A stretch of DNA of 64,000 nucleotides from Cervus elaphus (taxonomy: Eukaryota; Chordata; Mammalia; Artiodactyla; Cervidae), in assembly GCF_910594005.1 (NCBI RefSeq), contig NC_057818.1:56184001-56248000 (forward strand). The letters are read 5' to 3'. Positions 35,655-48,389 of the stretch are shown here, piece by piece (the stretch's first letter is position 1; every line of letters starts with the position of its first letter). The notes beneath the pieces are model-generated. The model was not told the origin of the DNA, ran no database searches, and saw only the letters and a program-made list of their open reading frames with translations. The translations under genes were made by a program, and so were the position numbers.

Positions 35655-36590
35655 AATTTACATAGAGGAATAAAGTGTCAAAAATAATGAAGAGACACCT
35701 TCTGTTACTGGCCAAGGTGGAGTGAGCTAACGACATATAACCAATCCTAATTACAGTTAAAATATCTGGATAGAATACAGAAAGCAACTCCCTGAGGACT
35801 TTGAAAAGCAAATAGCAGCAGTCAGAATGGGTATTTAAGTTAACTTGAATAATGACTTATAATGCAGAGAATGATTTTCACATATTTTTTCCCTCCTTTG
35901 TCTCTGATCCAAGAATAAGCTGAATCATAGACCTATACAACAAGCACTAAGTGAAAAAACTCCAGGAGAAACCCCCTATTTCTCAAGGACCAGGAAAAGG
36001 AGCTCCTATGCCTACTCCCAACCCCAAATAGGATGGAGGAAATACCAATTTCCCCTTCACAACCTGGAGGCTCACAAGTATGAACTGCACAAGTATGGAA
36101 TGAATGCAAAGAAGCACAGCAAGACTTTGAAAACTGAACAGTGATAGAAACAACTGACCAAGCCACAGACTAACCCTAGGGTGGCACACGCTAACCCAAA
36201 TAGCATCACAAAGGCTATGAAAATTGAACTAACATTGTAACCACACCATAGAAGATATGACAAAATTTGCCATCTGAACTTAACCAGGTTGACAGTCTGT
36301 TAAAACAAAATAAGCAAACAAATTCAACATTCTCCAGAGGATATTAACAGGATCTTGAGTCTCAAGACAAAATATTCAAATTTTCCAGGATACAATCCAA
36401 CATAACTCACCACTTACACACACATACACACACACACACAAATCTGACCATTTCCCATGGGAAAAGACAATAGATGTCAACCCTGAGATGAACCAGATGA
36501 TGGAATTATTACACAGACTTATTTTAAAAATTTTTATTATTTTTCCAGTTTTTAATGAGGTATGATTGACAAGTAAAAATTGTAGGGACT
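35655..36590 (+). mobile_element. Old L1 5'/ORF1-like sequence
   Basis: Resembles the 5' UTR and early ORF1 region of an old L1 on the plus strand. A CA-repeat lies at 36415-36440. It is too decayed for a firm call. Confidence 0.35.
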
Positions 36591-36593
36591 TCT

Positions 36594-36755
36594 CTGGTGG
36601 TCCAATGGCTAAACTTCATGCTCCCAATGCAGTGGGCCCAGATTCAATCCTTGGTCAGGGAACTAGAACCAACATGCCGCAACTAAAGATCCTGCATGCC
36701 GCAACTAAAGATCCCGTGTGCTGCAGCTAAGACCCAGTGTAGCCAAATAAATATA
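36594..36755 (+). mobile_element. CHR-type SINE
   Basis: Starts 'ggacttctctggtggtcc' and ends in 'agccaaataaata' followed by a TA-rich tail (to about 36795). Confidence 0.8.
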
Positions 36756-37185
36756 TACATATGCAAATATATGTATATATATATACTTTTAAATTATATA
36801 TATTTATGGTATACATGTGATGTTTTGATATATGTGTACATTGTGAAATGATTACTACAATGAAGTTAATTAACATCTCTCACCTCACACTTACCATTAA
36901 TTTTGTGAATGTGGTAAGAATACTTAAGATCTACTTTCTTAGTAAATTTCAGGTTTACAATACATCATTAACTGTAAAGTCATTGTGCTGTACATCGAGA
37001 ACTTACTCATCTTATAATTGAAAGTTTGTTCTCTTTGACCAACAACTTCTTTTCTTCCTTCCCTCTGCCCCTATAATCACTCTTCTTCTCTTTGCATGAG
37101 TTAGACTTTTTTAGATTCCACATATAAGTGAGATCATGCAGTATTTATCTTTCTGTGCCTGGCTTATTTCACTTAATGTTCACAA

Positions 37186-37400
37186 GGGCTTCCCCCCGTG
37201 GGTCAACGGTAAAGAATCTGCCTGCCAAAACAGAAGACTCAGGAGATGCAGGTGTGTTCCCTGGGTTGAAGATATCCCCTGCAGAAGGAAATGGCAAACA
37301 CACTCCAGTATTCTTGCCTGGAAAATCCATGGACAGAGGAGTCTGGTAGGCTACAGTACCATAAGGTTGCAAAAGAGTCAGATACGATTGAGCACAGCAC
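37186..37400 (+). mobile_element. Bov-tA SINE
   Basis: Standard tRNA-like head and BovB-like tail, inserted in old L1 sequence. Confidence 0.8.
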
Positions 37401-38355
37401 ATAGCACAATGTCCATGAGGTTCGTGTTGTCACAAATGGTAGTTTCCTTAAGGTCAATAATAGTCCAGGGTGCACACGTGTGTGTGTGTGTGTACATGTG
37501 TGTGCTATTAATACATTTTCTTTACACCACTAAACCACTGATGGACACTTAGTTGTTTCCATTTCCCGGCTGTTGAGGTTAATGCTGCAGTGAATGTGAG
37601 AGTGCCGATATCTCTTCACGATTCTGATTTCATTTTCTTTCAACGTATACCCAGAATTGGGGTTGCTGGATCATATGGTAGCTCTATTTTTAACTTTTTG
37701 AAGAACTGTCATCCTGTTTTCCATAGTGGCTGTTCCAAATTACATTTCTACCAACAGGGTATAAGGGCTCCTTTTTCTCCACATCCTTGCCAACACTTGT
37801 TATCTTGTGACTTTTTGATAATAGCCATATTAACAGATGTAAGGTGATATCTCATTGTAGTTTTGACTCGCATTTCCCTGATTAGTGATTTTGAGCACCT
37901 TTTCATATAACTATAGGTGGCCATTTGTATGTCTTCTTGGAAAAAAATGTCTACTTTTGAAGTTGGATTTTTTTTTCCAGAGTTGTTATGAGTTCCTTAG
38001 TATATTTTGAATGTTAATACCTTATGGATACATGGTTTGCAAATATTTTCTCCAATTTCATAGGATGCCTTTGTATTTCTTTATTGTTTCCTTTGCTGAG
38101 GAGAAACTTGGAAATTTAATGCAGTTGTTCTTGCTTTTGTTCCTGTGTTTTTGGTATCATAACTTCCTCCCTCCAAATCATTAGTTCTAGTTTTATGGCC
38201 TCCGGTCTTCAAACAACATAGAATTGTTTTGTATGGGGTTAGATAAGGGTCCCATTTCTTTCTTTTGCATGTGAAAATCCAGCTTTTCCAGAACCATTTA
38301 TTGAACAGAATATCCTTTTCCCACTGTGTATTCTGGGATCCTTTGTTTAAGATTG

Positions 38356-38520
38356 GGGATTCCCTGGTAGCTCAGCTGGTAAAGAATCCACCTGCAATAG
38401 GGGGGACCCTGGTTCGATTCCTGGGTTGGGAAGATCCCCTGCAGAAGGGAACAGCTACCCACTCCAGTATTTTGGCCTGGAGAATTCCATGGACAAGACT
38501 GAATGACTTTCGCTTCGCTT
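38356..38520 (+). mobile_element. Bov-tA SINE
   Basis: TRNA-like head ('attccctggtagctcag') and shortened body, inserted in old L1 sequence. A TTTAAGATT-like target repeat is visible on the left and, in damaged form, on the right. Confidence 0.75.
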
Positions 38521-38788
38521 GTTTAATAAGATTAGTTGACTGAATATGTGTGGCCTTATATCCAGGCTCTCTATTCTGTTCCATTGGCCTAGGTGTCTGT
38601 CTTTATGCCAGTACAATATTGTTTTGATTTACAATAGCTTTGCAATATGATTTGACATTAGGAAATGATATGCCCCAGCTTTGTTCTTCTTGCTCAAGAT
38701 TGCTGTAGCTATTTGAGATCCTTTACAATTCTGTACAAATTATGAGATGGTTTTTCTTATTTCTATGGAAACCCATCACTGAAATTTT

Positions 38789-40922
38789 TTTTTGGGGGGG
38801 GAAGACCCATCTCTTTATTTTCTTTTTCCATTTATTTTTATTAGTTGGAGGCTAATTACTTTACAATATTGTAGTGGTTTTTGCCATACATTGACATGAA
38901 TCAGGCATGGATTTACATGTGTTCCCCATCCTGAACCCCCCTCCCACCTCCCTCCCCATCCCATCTCTCTGGGTCATCCCAGTGCACCAGCCCCGAGCAC
39001 TTGTCTCATGCTTCCAACCTGGACTGGCGATCTGTTTCACACTTGATAATATACATGTTTCGATGCTGTTCTTTCAGATCATCCCACCCTCGCCTTCTCC
39101 CATAGAGTCCAAAAGTCTGTTCTATACATCTGTGTCTCTTTTTCTGTCTTGCATATAGGGTTATCATTACCATCTTTCTAAATTCCATATATATGCGTTA
39201 GTATTGGTGTTTATCTTTCTGGCTTACTTCACTCTGTATAATGGGCTCCAGTTTTATCCATCTCATTAGAACTGATTCAAATGTATTCTTTTTATTTTTA
39301 TTTTTTTAATGTATTCTTTTTCATGGCTGAGTAATATTGCATTGTGTATATGTACCACAGCTTTCTTATCCATTCATCTGCTGATGGGCATCTAGGTTGC
39401 TTCCATGTCCTGGCTATTATAAACAGTGCTGTGATGAACATTGGGGTGCACGTGTCTCTTTCAGATCTGGTTTCCTCGGTGTGTATGCCCAGAAGTGGGA
39501 TTGCTGGGTCATATGGCAGTTCTATTTCCAGTTTTTTAAGGAATCTCCACACTGTTTTCCATAGTGGCTGGACTAGTTTGCATTCCCACCAAGAGGGTGT
39601 AAGAGGGTTCCCTTTTCTCCACACCCTCTCCAGCATTTATTGCTTGTAGACTTTTGGATAGCAGCCATTCTGACTGGCATGTAATGGTACCTCATTGAGG
39701 TTTTGATTTGCATTTCTCTGATAATGAGTGATGTTGAGCATCTTTTCATGTGTTTGTTAGCCATCTGTATGTCTTCTTTGGAGAAATGCCTGTTTAGACC
39801 TTTGGCCCATTTTTTGATTGGGTCATTTATTTTTCTGGAATTGAGCCGCAGGAGTTGTTTGTATATTTTTGAGATTAATCCTTTGTCTGTTTCTTCATTT
39901 GCTATTTTCTCCCATTCTGAAGGCTGTCTTTTCACCTTGCTTATAGTTTCCTTTGTTGTGCAAAAGCTTTTAAGTTTAATTAGGTCCCACTTGTTTAGTT
40001 TTGCTTTTATTTCCAATATTCTGGGAGGTGGGTCATAGAGGATCTTGCTGTGATTTATGTTGGAGAGTGTTTTGCCTATGTTCTCCTCTAGGAGTTTTAT
40101 AGTTTCTGGTCTAACATTTAGATCTTTAATCCATTTTGAGTTTATTTTTGTGTATGGTGTTAGGAAGTGTTCTAGTTTTATTCTTTTACAAGTGGTTGAC
40201 CAGTTTTCCCAGCACCACTTGTTAAAGAGGTTGTCTTTTTTCCATTGTATATTCTTACCTCCTTTGTCGAAGATAAGGTGTCCATAGGTTCGTGGATTTA
40301 TCTCTGGGCTTTCTATTTTGTTCCATTGATCTATATTTCTGTCTTTGTGCCAGTACCATACTGTCTTGATGACTGTGGCTTTGTAGTAGAGCCTGAAGTC
40401 AGGCACGTTGATTCCTCCAGTTCCATTCTTCTTTCTCAAAATTGCTTTGACTATTCGAGGTTTTTTGTATTTCCAAACAAATTGTGAAATTATTTGTTCT
40501 AGTTCTGTGAAGAATACCGCTGGTAACTTGATAGGGATTGCAGTGAATCTATAGATTGCTTTAGGTTGTATACTCATTTTCACAATATTGATTCTTCCAA
40601 TCCATGAACACGGTATATTTCTCCATCTATTTGTGTCCTATTTGATTTCTTTCATCAGTGTTTTATAGTTTTCTATGTATAGGTCTTTTGTTTCTTTTAG
40701 GTAGATATACTCCTAAGTATTTTATTCTTTTTGTTTCAATGGTGAATGGTATTGTTTCCTTAATTTCTCTGTTTTCTCATTGTTAGTGTATAAGAATGCA
40801 AGGGATTTCTGTGTGTTAATTTTATATCCTGCAACTTTACTATATTCATTGATTAGCTCTAGTAATTTTCCGGTAGAGTCTTTAGGGTTTTCTATGTAGA
40901 GGATCATGTCATCTGCAAACAG
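38789..40922 (-). mobile_element. Young 5'-truncated L1, reverse
   Basis: About 2.1 kb covering the last part of ORF2 (starting at the FADD region) and the 3' UTR. It is closely similar to the L1 at 12213-19828. Target duplications CATCACTGrAATTTT lie at 38774-38788 and 40923-40937. A 336-codon open frame (39573-40583) spans the place where the other L1 has its frameshift and is intact there. A short duplication of the 'aatgtattcttttt' stretch lies near 39280-39320. Confidence 0.88.
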
Positions 40923-41969
40923 CATCACTGGAATTTTGATAGGGATTGCATTAAATCTGTAAATTGCTTTGGATAGGATGGACATTTTGACAGTATTAAT
41001 TCTTTCAATACATGAACACAGGACACATTTCCATTTATTTGCATCTCATTCAATTTCTTTCATCAGTGTTTTGTAGATTTCAGTGTATAGACATTTTACC
41101 TCTTTTTTTTTAAATTGTGTTTCACTTTATTGCACATAAAGTGAATTTGCAGATATTGCATTTTTTTCTACAAACTGAAGGTCTGTGGCAACCCTGCACT
41201 GTAAGATGATGGTTAACATTCTTTTAGCAATAAAATATTTTAAAATTATGTACAACTTTCAGACATAATGCTATTGCACACTTAATCATATGGTAGTTCA
41301 CTTTAAAATTTTGAGGAAATATTTTTATAAAAATAGAAAAACTCATCCTAAAATTCATATGGATTCTCAAGGGATCCCGAATAGCCAAAACAATCTTGAA
41401 AAAGAAGAATAAAGCTGGAGGACTCATACTTCCTGATTTCAAAACTTACTACAAAGTTGCAATGATCCAAACAGTGTGATAATGACATAAAGATAGACAT
41501 ATAGACAAGTGGATTAGAATGGAGAACCCAGAAATAAAACCCTTACATATACAGTAAATTGATTTTTGACAAGGGTGCTAAGATCATTCAAGGGGGGAAG
41601 AATAGTATTTTCAATAATTTGCGCTGGGAAAACTGGATATCCACATGCAAAAGAATGAAGTTGGACCTTTTACCTAATACCCTATAGAAAAACTAACTCA
41701 AAATGGATCAAAGACCTAAATGTAAAATCTGAAATTATAAAACTATTAGAAAGAAACATAGGGCAAAACTTACATGACACTGGATTTGATTTCTTGGATA
41801 TGATACCAAAGGAACAGGCAATAAAACTATATGTAGATAAACTGGACTCCATAAAAAAAATTTTGTGTATAAAACATAATACCAACAAAGTGAAAAGGTA
41901 ACCCACATAATAAGAGAAAATATTTTCAAAACCATATGTCTGACAAGGGATCAATATCCAGAATATGCA

Positions 41970-42177
41970 GTGTGTATGCTAAGTCGCTTCAGTTGTGTCC
42001 GACTCTGTGCAACCCAATGGATGTAGCCTGCCAGACTCCTGTGTCCATGGGATTCTCCAGGTAAGAATACTGGAGTGGGTTGTCATGCCCTCCTCCACGG
42101 GATCTTCCCAACCAGGGATTGAACCCATGTCTCCTGCATTGGCAGGCAGGTTTTTTTTTTTACCACTAGAGCCACAT
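41970..42177 (-). mobile_element. Bov-tA SINE, reverse
   Basis: Reads from the BovB-like tail ('gctaagtcgcttcag') to the damaged tRNA-like head, with a T-run inside at about 42152-42161. Confidence 0.8.
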
Positions 42178-42291
42178 AGAGAACACCACACATTCATTCA
42201 AAAACGGTCAAAGGGTTTGAATAAATATTCTTCCAAAGAAGATATATAAATGATCAAGAAGCACATGGAAAGATGCTCAACATCACTAATG

Positions 42292-42515
42292 TTGGTGGTT
42301 TCATCACGAAGTCTTGTGCAACTCTTGCCACCCCATGGACTGTAGCCCACCAGGCTCCTCTGCCCATGGGATTTCCCAGGCAAGAATACTGGAGTGGGCT
42401 GCCATTTCCTCCTCCAGGGGATCTTCCCACCCAGGGATCAAACCTGGGTCTCCTGCACTGCGGGTAGACTCCTGCACAGGAGGTGGATTCTTTACCAACT
42501 GAGCTACGAGGTAAA
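42292..42515 (-). mobile_element. Bov-tA SINE, reverse
   Basis: Second reverse Bov-tA in the same L1, with a short internal duplication of the 'ctcctgca' segment near 42450-42475. Confidence 0.8.
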
Positions 42516-43593
42516 CTACAATAAGATACTATATCACATCCATGAGAATGGCTACTTAAAAAAAAAAAATAACAAGTGCTGGAAAAGATTTGGAATGACT
42601 GGAGTCCTGCACTGTTGGCGGGAATGTAAAATGATATAGTTACTGTCTGGAAAATATTATGAAGGTTCCTCAAAAAATTAAAAATAAAATTGCCACATGA
42701 TCCAACAATTCTGCTTCTGGCTATATACCTAAAGCAATTGAAAATAGGGTCTTGAGAACTTTGTACATTCATATTTATTCTCATTAGCTAGAACACAGAA
42801 GAAATCCAAATGTCCACTGACAGATAAATTGGTAAACAAAATGTGGTATATCCATGTAATGGGATGTTATTCAGCCTCAAAAAGGAAGGAAATTGTGACA
42901 TATACTACAGCAGGGATGAACGTTGAGGACATTATGTTCATTGCTAAGTCAGCTACAAAAAGACAAAGACTATATGTTTCCACTTGTATGAGATACTTGG
43001 AATAGACAAAATCATAGAGACAGACAGCTGTAGAATGGTAGTTGTCAGGGTCAGAGGGGGAGAGTACTAAGGAATTACTGCTTAATGGACAGAGTTTCAG
43101 TTTCACAAGATGAAAGGAGTTATGGAGATGAATGATGGTGATGGTTATGCAACATTATGAATGTATTTAGCCACTGAACTGGACACTTAAAAATGGTTGA
43201 GATGGTAAATTTTATATTATGTGTATTTTTCCACAATAAAAAAAATGGAAAAAATGGAATGCACAGGGTTTATAGCCAGCTTGGAATCAGATAAGATTGC
43301 AGTTTTAAAATGGACCTTAGAATGGATTTTTAATGAATGAAAATGAGAAATTAAGGGATCTGGAACACAGGAAGAGAAAGTCAAAATAAAGGTAAATATA
43401 ATACTTGGGGAAAAACAAAGCTTTTCATATTTGTAGTTTACCACTTCAGACTGTTAAAGAGGTTTTCTTTTTTTTAATTAAGAGAGAAATAAAATTTGAA
43501 GTGGAAAATTCTGACTTTTAGACTGGCAGCTGCTTTTACCTACTTAAACATCAACTTCTGGGATTAATCGGTTCACTGAACAAATATCTGACT

Positions 43594-43795
43594 GGCTTCC
43601 CTGGTGGCTCAGAGGTTAAAGTGTCTGCCTGCAATGTGGGAGACCTGGGTTCAATCCTTGGGTTGGGAAGATCCCCTGGAGAAGGAAATGGCAACCCACT
43701 CCAGTATTATTGCCTGGAGAATCCCATGGGCGGAGGAGCCTGGGGGGTCCACAGGGTCGCAAAGAGTTGGACACGACTGAGAGACTTCACTTTGC
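43594..43795 (+). mobile_element. Bov-tA SINE
   Basis: Full tRNA-like head, body and BovB-like tail. Confidence 0.85.
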
Positions 43796-43799
43796 CCTT

Positions 43800-44530
43800 G
43801 AAAATACATGTCTGACACTGTTTAATCCTTATAGACAGAGCAATAAACAAACAAAAGTCCCACCTTCCTTGAGCTTACATTCTAGTAACTTAAAGTTATC
43901 TGTGTATAAAATCTGAAAAAAAAAGTACAGATTTAGAGAAAATTACATACTCTTAGCATACTATCATATCTATTAGCTCTTTAATTTTGTGATAATTCCC
44001 TTATGCTTAAATATTAAATTTACCCAACAAATCTGGGGGATTGTTTCACCATCTCCATTTGACACATAAGAAAGCTAAGAACAAGAAGAAAAAGCATTTT
44101 GCTGAGACACTCAGAGAATTACCTAAGGATATGATATAAAATATAAACACAGATTTGTTTGTCTCCAAATGCTATGTTCTTCCCACCAGGCCAAGAAGCC
44201 TCTCAAGACAGGGACTGGAACAACAGAACCATCAGCAGGTACATCTGGGATTAGTCTTGCTGCCCATGGACCCCAACACAGTGAGAGAACTGTGAACATT
44301 TCCATTTTGGATGTGTACAAAGAGTCCTAAAACACGTTTGGCTCAATTTCCTACCTAGACTCTAGGCCCACCAGGTCCACCTGCCCTACTCCCTAGGTAG
44401 AAACACATATGTAGGTCTGAGAATGGGGAAATTGATAAGAGACAATGATGAGCTCAGTTTGGGGAAATGATGAGGGTGAGGGCATGTGGGCACCAACTTC
44501 TAACTGAGAAACAAACATCAAGAGCCTCAA
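43800..44530. other. Spacer, no gene recognised
   Basis: Unique-looking sequence with no recognisable gene or repeat. Confidence 0.4.
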
Positions 44531-44535
44531 ACTGG

Positions 44536-44728
44536 CGATTTCCCTGGTGGTCCAGTGGCTAAGACTCCAAGCTCCCAATGTGGTGTGGGGGGCCTGGATT
44601 CAGTCCCTGATCGGGGAACTAGATCCCACATGTTGCAACTAGGGGTTCACATGCCTCAACCAAAGATTCTGCAACTAAAGATCCCACATGCTGCAAATGA
44701 GACCTGGTGTGGCCAAATACATAGATTA
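44536..44728 (+). mobile_element. CHR-type SINE
   Basis: Starts 'atttccctggtggtccag' and ends 'gtgtggccaaatacat'. Confidence 0.75.
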
Positions 44729-44729
44729 A

Positions 44730-45780
44730 AAAGAGAGAGTCTAAAACCACATAGAGAAAAAACTATAAAGTAAGATCCAAGAGGCTAAGTAAAAACTCTA
44801 TAGTCCTAAATTTGAATTGAAAAAAAAAGTATGCATTTATAATATATTTTCAGGGGAAAAAGGATTTCCTACCTGTATCTATTCAAATGGCTTACAAACA
44901 ATGATCAATGCAATAAACAAACACTCCAAGCACAAAATTGTAATCTCTAAATAGCATTTTCCATTAAAAGGAATTAGGTATTCTTGGGAAAATAACTGAT
45001 TTCAGATTTGGGCCATGAAATGAACAAGTTAATTTCAAGGTTAATTTCATTGACCATTCAGTCAATACCAGAAAGCAAGGAAATTTTTATATATACTCGG
45101 GTCTTGTCAAAAGGGCTCAGGAGTCAACTTGAAGACACTCCCATGGGTCCAAGATGAGATGATTTGAGCATCAATAAGAATGACTGCAATGGACTCAAAT
45201 ACATCAAATAAGTTTAAATCAATGAGTTCAGAGAGATATTAAAATAAAAAATCTCAGTGATCATATTCAGAGGATAGTAGGCAATGAACTCATTATTTAA
45301 GCTGGTAAATAAAGGGAAAGAATAAAAACTTATTTTGCTTTTCCTGTACAAAGTGTAGGCCAGGGTAATGAATGTTTGATATGAAGTCCTCTTCCTAGAA
45401 TTATTCCAACTAAGAAAAAAAGAAAGAATAATAAACTTAGAATACCACATCTTATCTCTTTGTTGAAAGGCGAATCTAGGCAATGATCATCAATGGCTGC
45501 TAATACCACAAAAGGAGAGCCATCTGGGCATTTGAGGGTTTTTTGGTCCTCCTAACTGAAATACATAAAACCAATCATGAAGTATTCTTGCCAGAATATT
45601 GAACCTGGAAGTAATAAACTTCTTCACCTAATTACCAATTTACTTGAAGCACAGGAAACATAAGAATGTATTAAATAACATCACAAGAGGTAATCAGCAA
45701 ATTCCAGATGGCCAGAAATTGTACAGGACAAATAACCCAGTTTTATCAATAAATACATTTCAAGGGGGAAGAAAAGAGGG
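44730..45780. other. Spacer, no gene recognised
   Basis: AT-rich sequence without recognisable coding or repeat structure. Confidence 0.4.
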
Positions 45781-45784
45781 AGGG

Positions 45785-46860
45785 AGACCTACACATTAAA
45801 AGATGCTTAAAAGGTATAGCAATGGATTGCAACATATAAATTTTAGTTGGATAATGATTCAAACCAACTTTTTAAAAAGTTATGAGACAGTCTCTCAAAT
45901 AGTTAAACATAGAGTTAGCATATGATCCAGAAATTTCACTCCTAAATATACATCAAGAGAAATAAGAACATATGTCCAACCAAAAAAAAAACCACTTCTA
46001 CATAAATGCTCATAATAGCATTATTATTATTATAATAGCCCCAAAGTGGGAACAAGCCAAATGCCCATCAACTGATAATTGGATAAATAAAATGTGCTAT
46101 ATCCACACAATGGACTACTATTCATCAATAAAAAGAACCAATACATGCTACACATGGGTGAATTTGAAAACATGCTATGTGAAAGAAGCCAGTCACAAAG
46201 AGTTACAGATGTTGCATGATTCCATTTATATGAAATGTGCAGAACAGGTAAATCTACAGGACAAAAAGTAGATTAGTGTTCATCTAAGGCTGAGTTTGCC
46301 AGCTGGGACAGTTACAGTGCTGGCTAAGGAGTGTGGGGTTTTTGGTTTTGGGGGTAATAAAAATGTACAAAAGCTGTAATGATAGATGCACAACTCTGAA
46401 TATATTAAAAGCCATTGAATTGTACATTTTAAAAGAGTGGATTGTATGGTATAAGAATTATTGATATATCTCAATAAATCTGTTAAAAAATATAAAGCTA
46501 CCAGAAAAAAAATTATGAAACAACCAGAAAATTTTAAATATTGAATGGATATTTAATGATATTAAAGGATTACTGTTATTTGTTTTAGGTGTGATAACAG
46601 TTTTGCCAGGTTTTTTTTAAAGTGTTTTTATTTTTTAGAGAATATACTGACATCTACAGATGAAATGATAAATTTGGAATTTGTTTCAAAATAATGGAGA
46701 GGCATGCAGCGGGAGAGGGGAGAGAGAAAATCATATTTGTTGCAAGTTGGTCATTATTGAAGATGGGTGATAAGTGCAAAGTAATTCACTACATTATTTT
46801 TTCATATGTGTTTGAAAATTTCCAAAACAAAATGGCCGGAGGCCACAAGACAATAATCTT
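45785..46860 (+). mobile_element. Old L1 3' end
   Basis: Contains L1 ORF2 3' sequence (about 45900-46270) and a long old-type 3' UTR (46500-46860). Frames are broken. Confidence 0.6.
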
Positions 46861-46864
46861 TCTC

Positions 46865-48010
46865 AGGTTTTTACCCCTGACTCCCTGTGTGAACCTCTCT
46901 TACTGCAGGGTTCCCGATTAAACTTGAAAATGACAATACCTTTATCTCACACCCCTCTTGTGAGGAATAAAAGTGAAGACGTGTAAGGTTCCCTACCCAA
47001 GTAACGGGCTCCATTTTGTCTAACACGGACAGATTCCCAAAAACAAACCAAAAGAAAATCCACTCATCACATATACTGTGTACGAAACCCAATTTTAGAC
47101 AATAAGAACCCAGAGTAGACAAACACTTATTGTAGACATCAGTCTGCCTATCTCTAATCAGTTACCTTTACAGCAATGTGAGGATATTCCCAATTTAAAC
47201 ATCCTTGACGTTAGGTGTCAACGGACATTCAACAAGTGGTGTGAGGAGAGAAAGATTTAGAGTGGAAGGCAGAAATACACCAAGATCTTCATTCCTCTCC
47301 CTTTGGTTTATCCGGTAAAACCCTACTTTTCAATCCTCCCTGCACCGACAGGTTCTATTCCCAAAACTGGAACTGGAGCAGCGGGGTGTAAGCACAGAGG
47401 ATGAGCTCCCAGTTTCCCAGATAGGAGGAGGCTGAAAACTCAGAGTATTTGATCATGAGAAGGTGACTGCCTCCTCTCTCTGGTTCCCACCTTACCGGAC
47501 TCAAAAGAACTGGACTTGAAGCAGACGGATCGTTTGGATTGGGGTGGCGGGTGGGGAGGAGCAGCAGGAAGGAAGGAGCGTGGGAGGGTGGGGCTACAAG
47601 GTACCGGAGCCAATGGGTGGTGACCCGGAGGTTCACGTCCCTTCCAGCCCTGCAGTCTTCAAGCTTGAGCTCGAAACAGCAGAGGTCCAGAGACATCTGA
47701 GATCTCTGCTCTTCCCATTCACCAAACTCACCTAGGGGTCCCACGCTCCAGTGGTTGAGGATGTTCTCTCTTTTCGTCTTTTGTCACAGAAACTTACACA
47801 GGGACAACCTCCCTGTGAGTCCTAAGCAATCTGAAGTCCTAGGATCTCTTGAACGTTTAAGGGAAACCCATTACCTGGATCTTCGGAAGTCTCCAAAACC
47901 TCCACCCAGAGCCTCCATCCCCAGTCCCTAACAGACTGAGCCCACCTCCTCTTGAGAAGTGCTTCAGCTGTTACGGAGTCACCCCTCTCACAAGGTTTTA
48001 AATACTCAGT
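46865..48010. promoter_or_regulatory. Unique region with GC-rich core, candidate promoter
   Basis: Not obviously transposon-derived, except that 46865-47110 has an LTR-like look with an AATAAAA signal near 46968. The core at about 47480-47760 is G-rich, with GGGTGGGG-type motifs and a CCAAT box near 47611. It lies 15 kb upstream of gene B and about 1.2 kb past the 3' end of gene C, so it could be a distal promoter or untranslated first exon of gene B. This is an inference from position only. Confidence 0.25.
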
Positions 48011-48024
48011 TATCATTCACTGTG

Positions 48025-48170
48025 GGGGTTCCCCGCGGCTCATTGGTGAAGAATCTGCTTACAGTGCAGGAGACACGGGTTCAATCCCTGGGTCGGGAAG
48101 ATCCGCTGGAGAAGGAAATGGCAACCCACTCCAGTGTTCTTGCCTGGAGCATCCCACGGACAGAGGAGCC
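48025..48170 (+). mobile_element. Bov-tA SINE, first half of inverted pair
   Basis: Plus-strand Bov-tA lacking the last part of the tail. It is followed directly by a reverse copy. Confidence 0.8.
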
Positions 48171-48182
48171 AAGTGTGTTAAT

Positions 48183-48379
48183 CATTCAGTAGTGTCCCAC
48201 CCTCTTGCGACCCCATGACTGTAGCCGTCCAGGCTCCTCTGTCCGTGGGATGCTCCAGGCAAGAATACTGCAGTGGGTTGCCATTTCCTCCTCCAGGGGA
48301 TCTTCCTGACCTAGGGACTGAAACCGGGTCTCCTGCATTGCAGTCAGACTCTTTACTGTCTGAGCCACCAGGGAAGCCC
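48183..48379 (-). mobile_element. Bov-tA SINE, second half of inverted pair
   Basis: Reverse Bov-tA. The outer flanks of the pair carry near-identical 10-bp repeats, TATCATTCAC (48011-48020) and TATCATCCAC (48380-48389), as if the pair had been inserted as one unit. Confidence 0.8.
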
Positions 48380-48389
48380 TATCATCCAC

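Larger units (their letters stand above)
36800..41100 (-). mobile_element. Old L1 in reverse, interrupted by SINEs and a younger L1
   Basis: Minus-strand L1 sequence (3' UTR and the end of ORF2) runs from about 36800 to 38788 and resumes at 40923. Bov-tA elements interrupt it at 37186-37400 and 38356-38520, and the younger L1 at 38789-40922. A TG-repeat lies at 37478-37504. Confidence 0.65.
41300..43245 (+). mobile_element. Old L1 3' half with two reverse SINEs
   Basis: Plus-strand L1 ORF2 3' half and 3' UTR, with many stops. It lies head-to-head with the reverse L1 ending near 41100. Two Bov-tA elements, both reverse, interrupt it. Confidence 0.65.

Noticed and set aside
39573..40583. 336-codon minus-strand frame as a possible gene
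   Set aside because: It is the C-terminal half of L1 ORF2 in a truncated L1.
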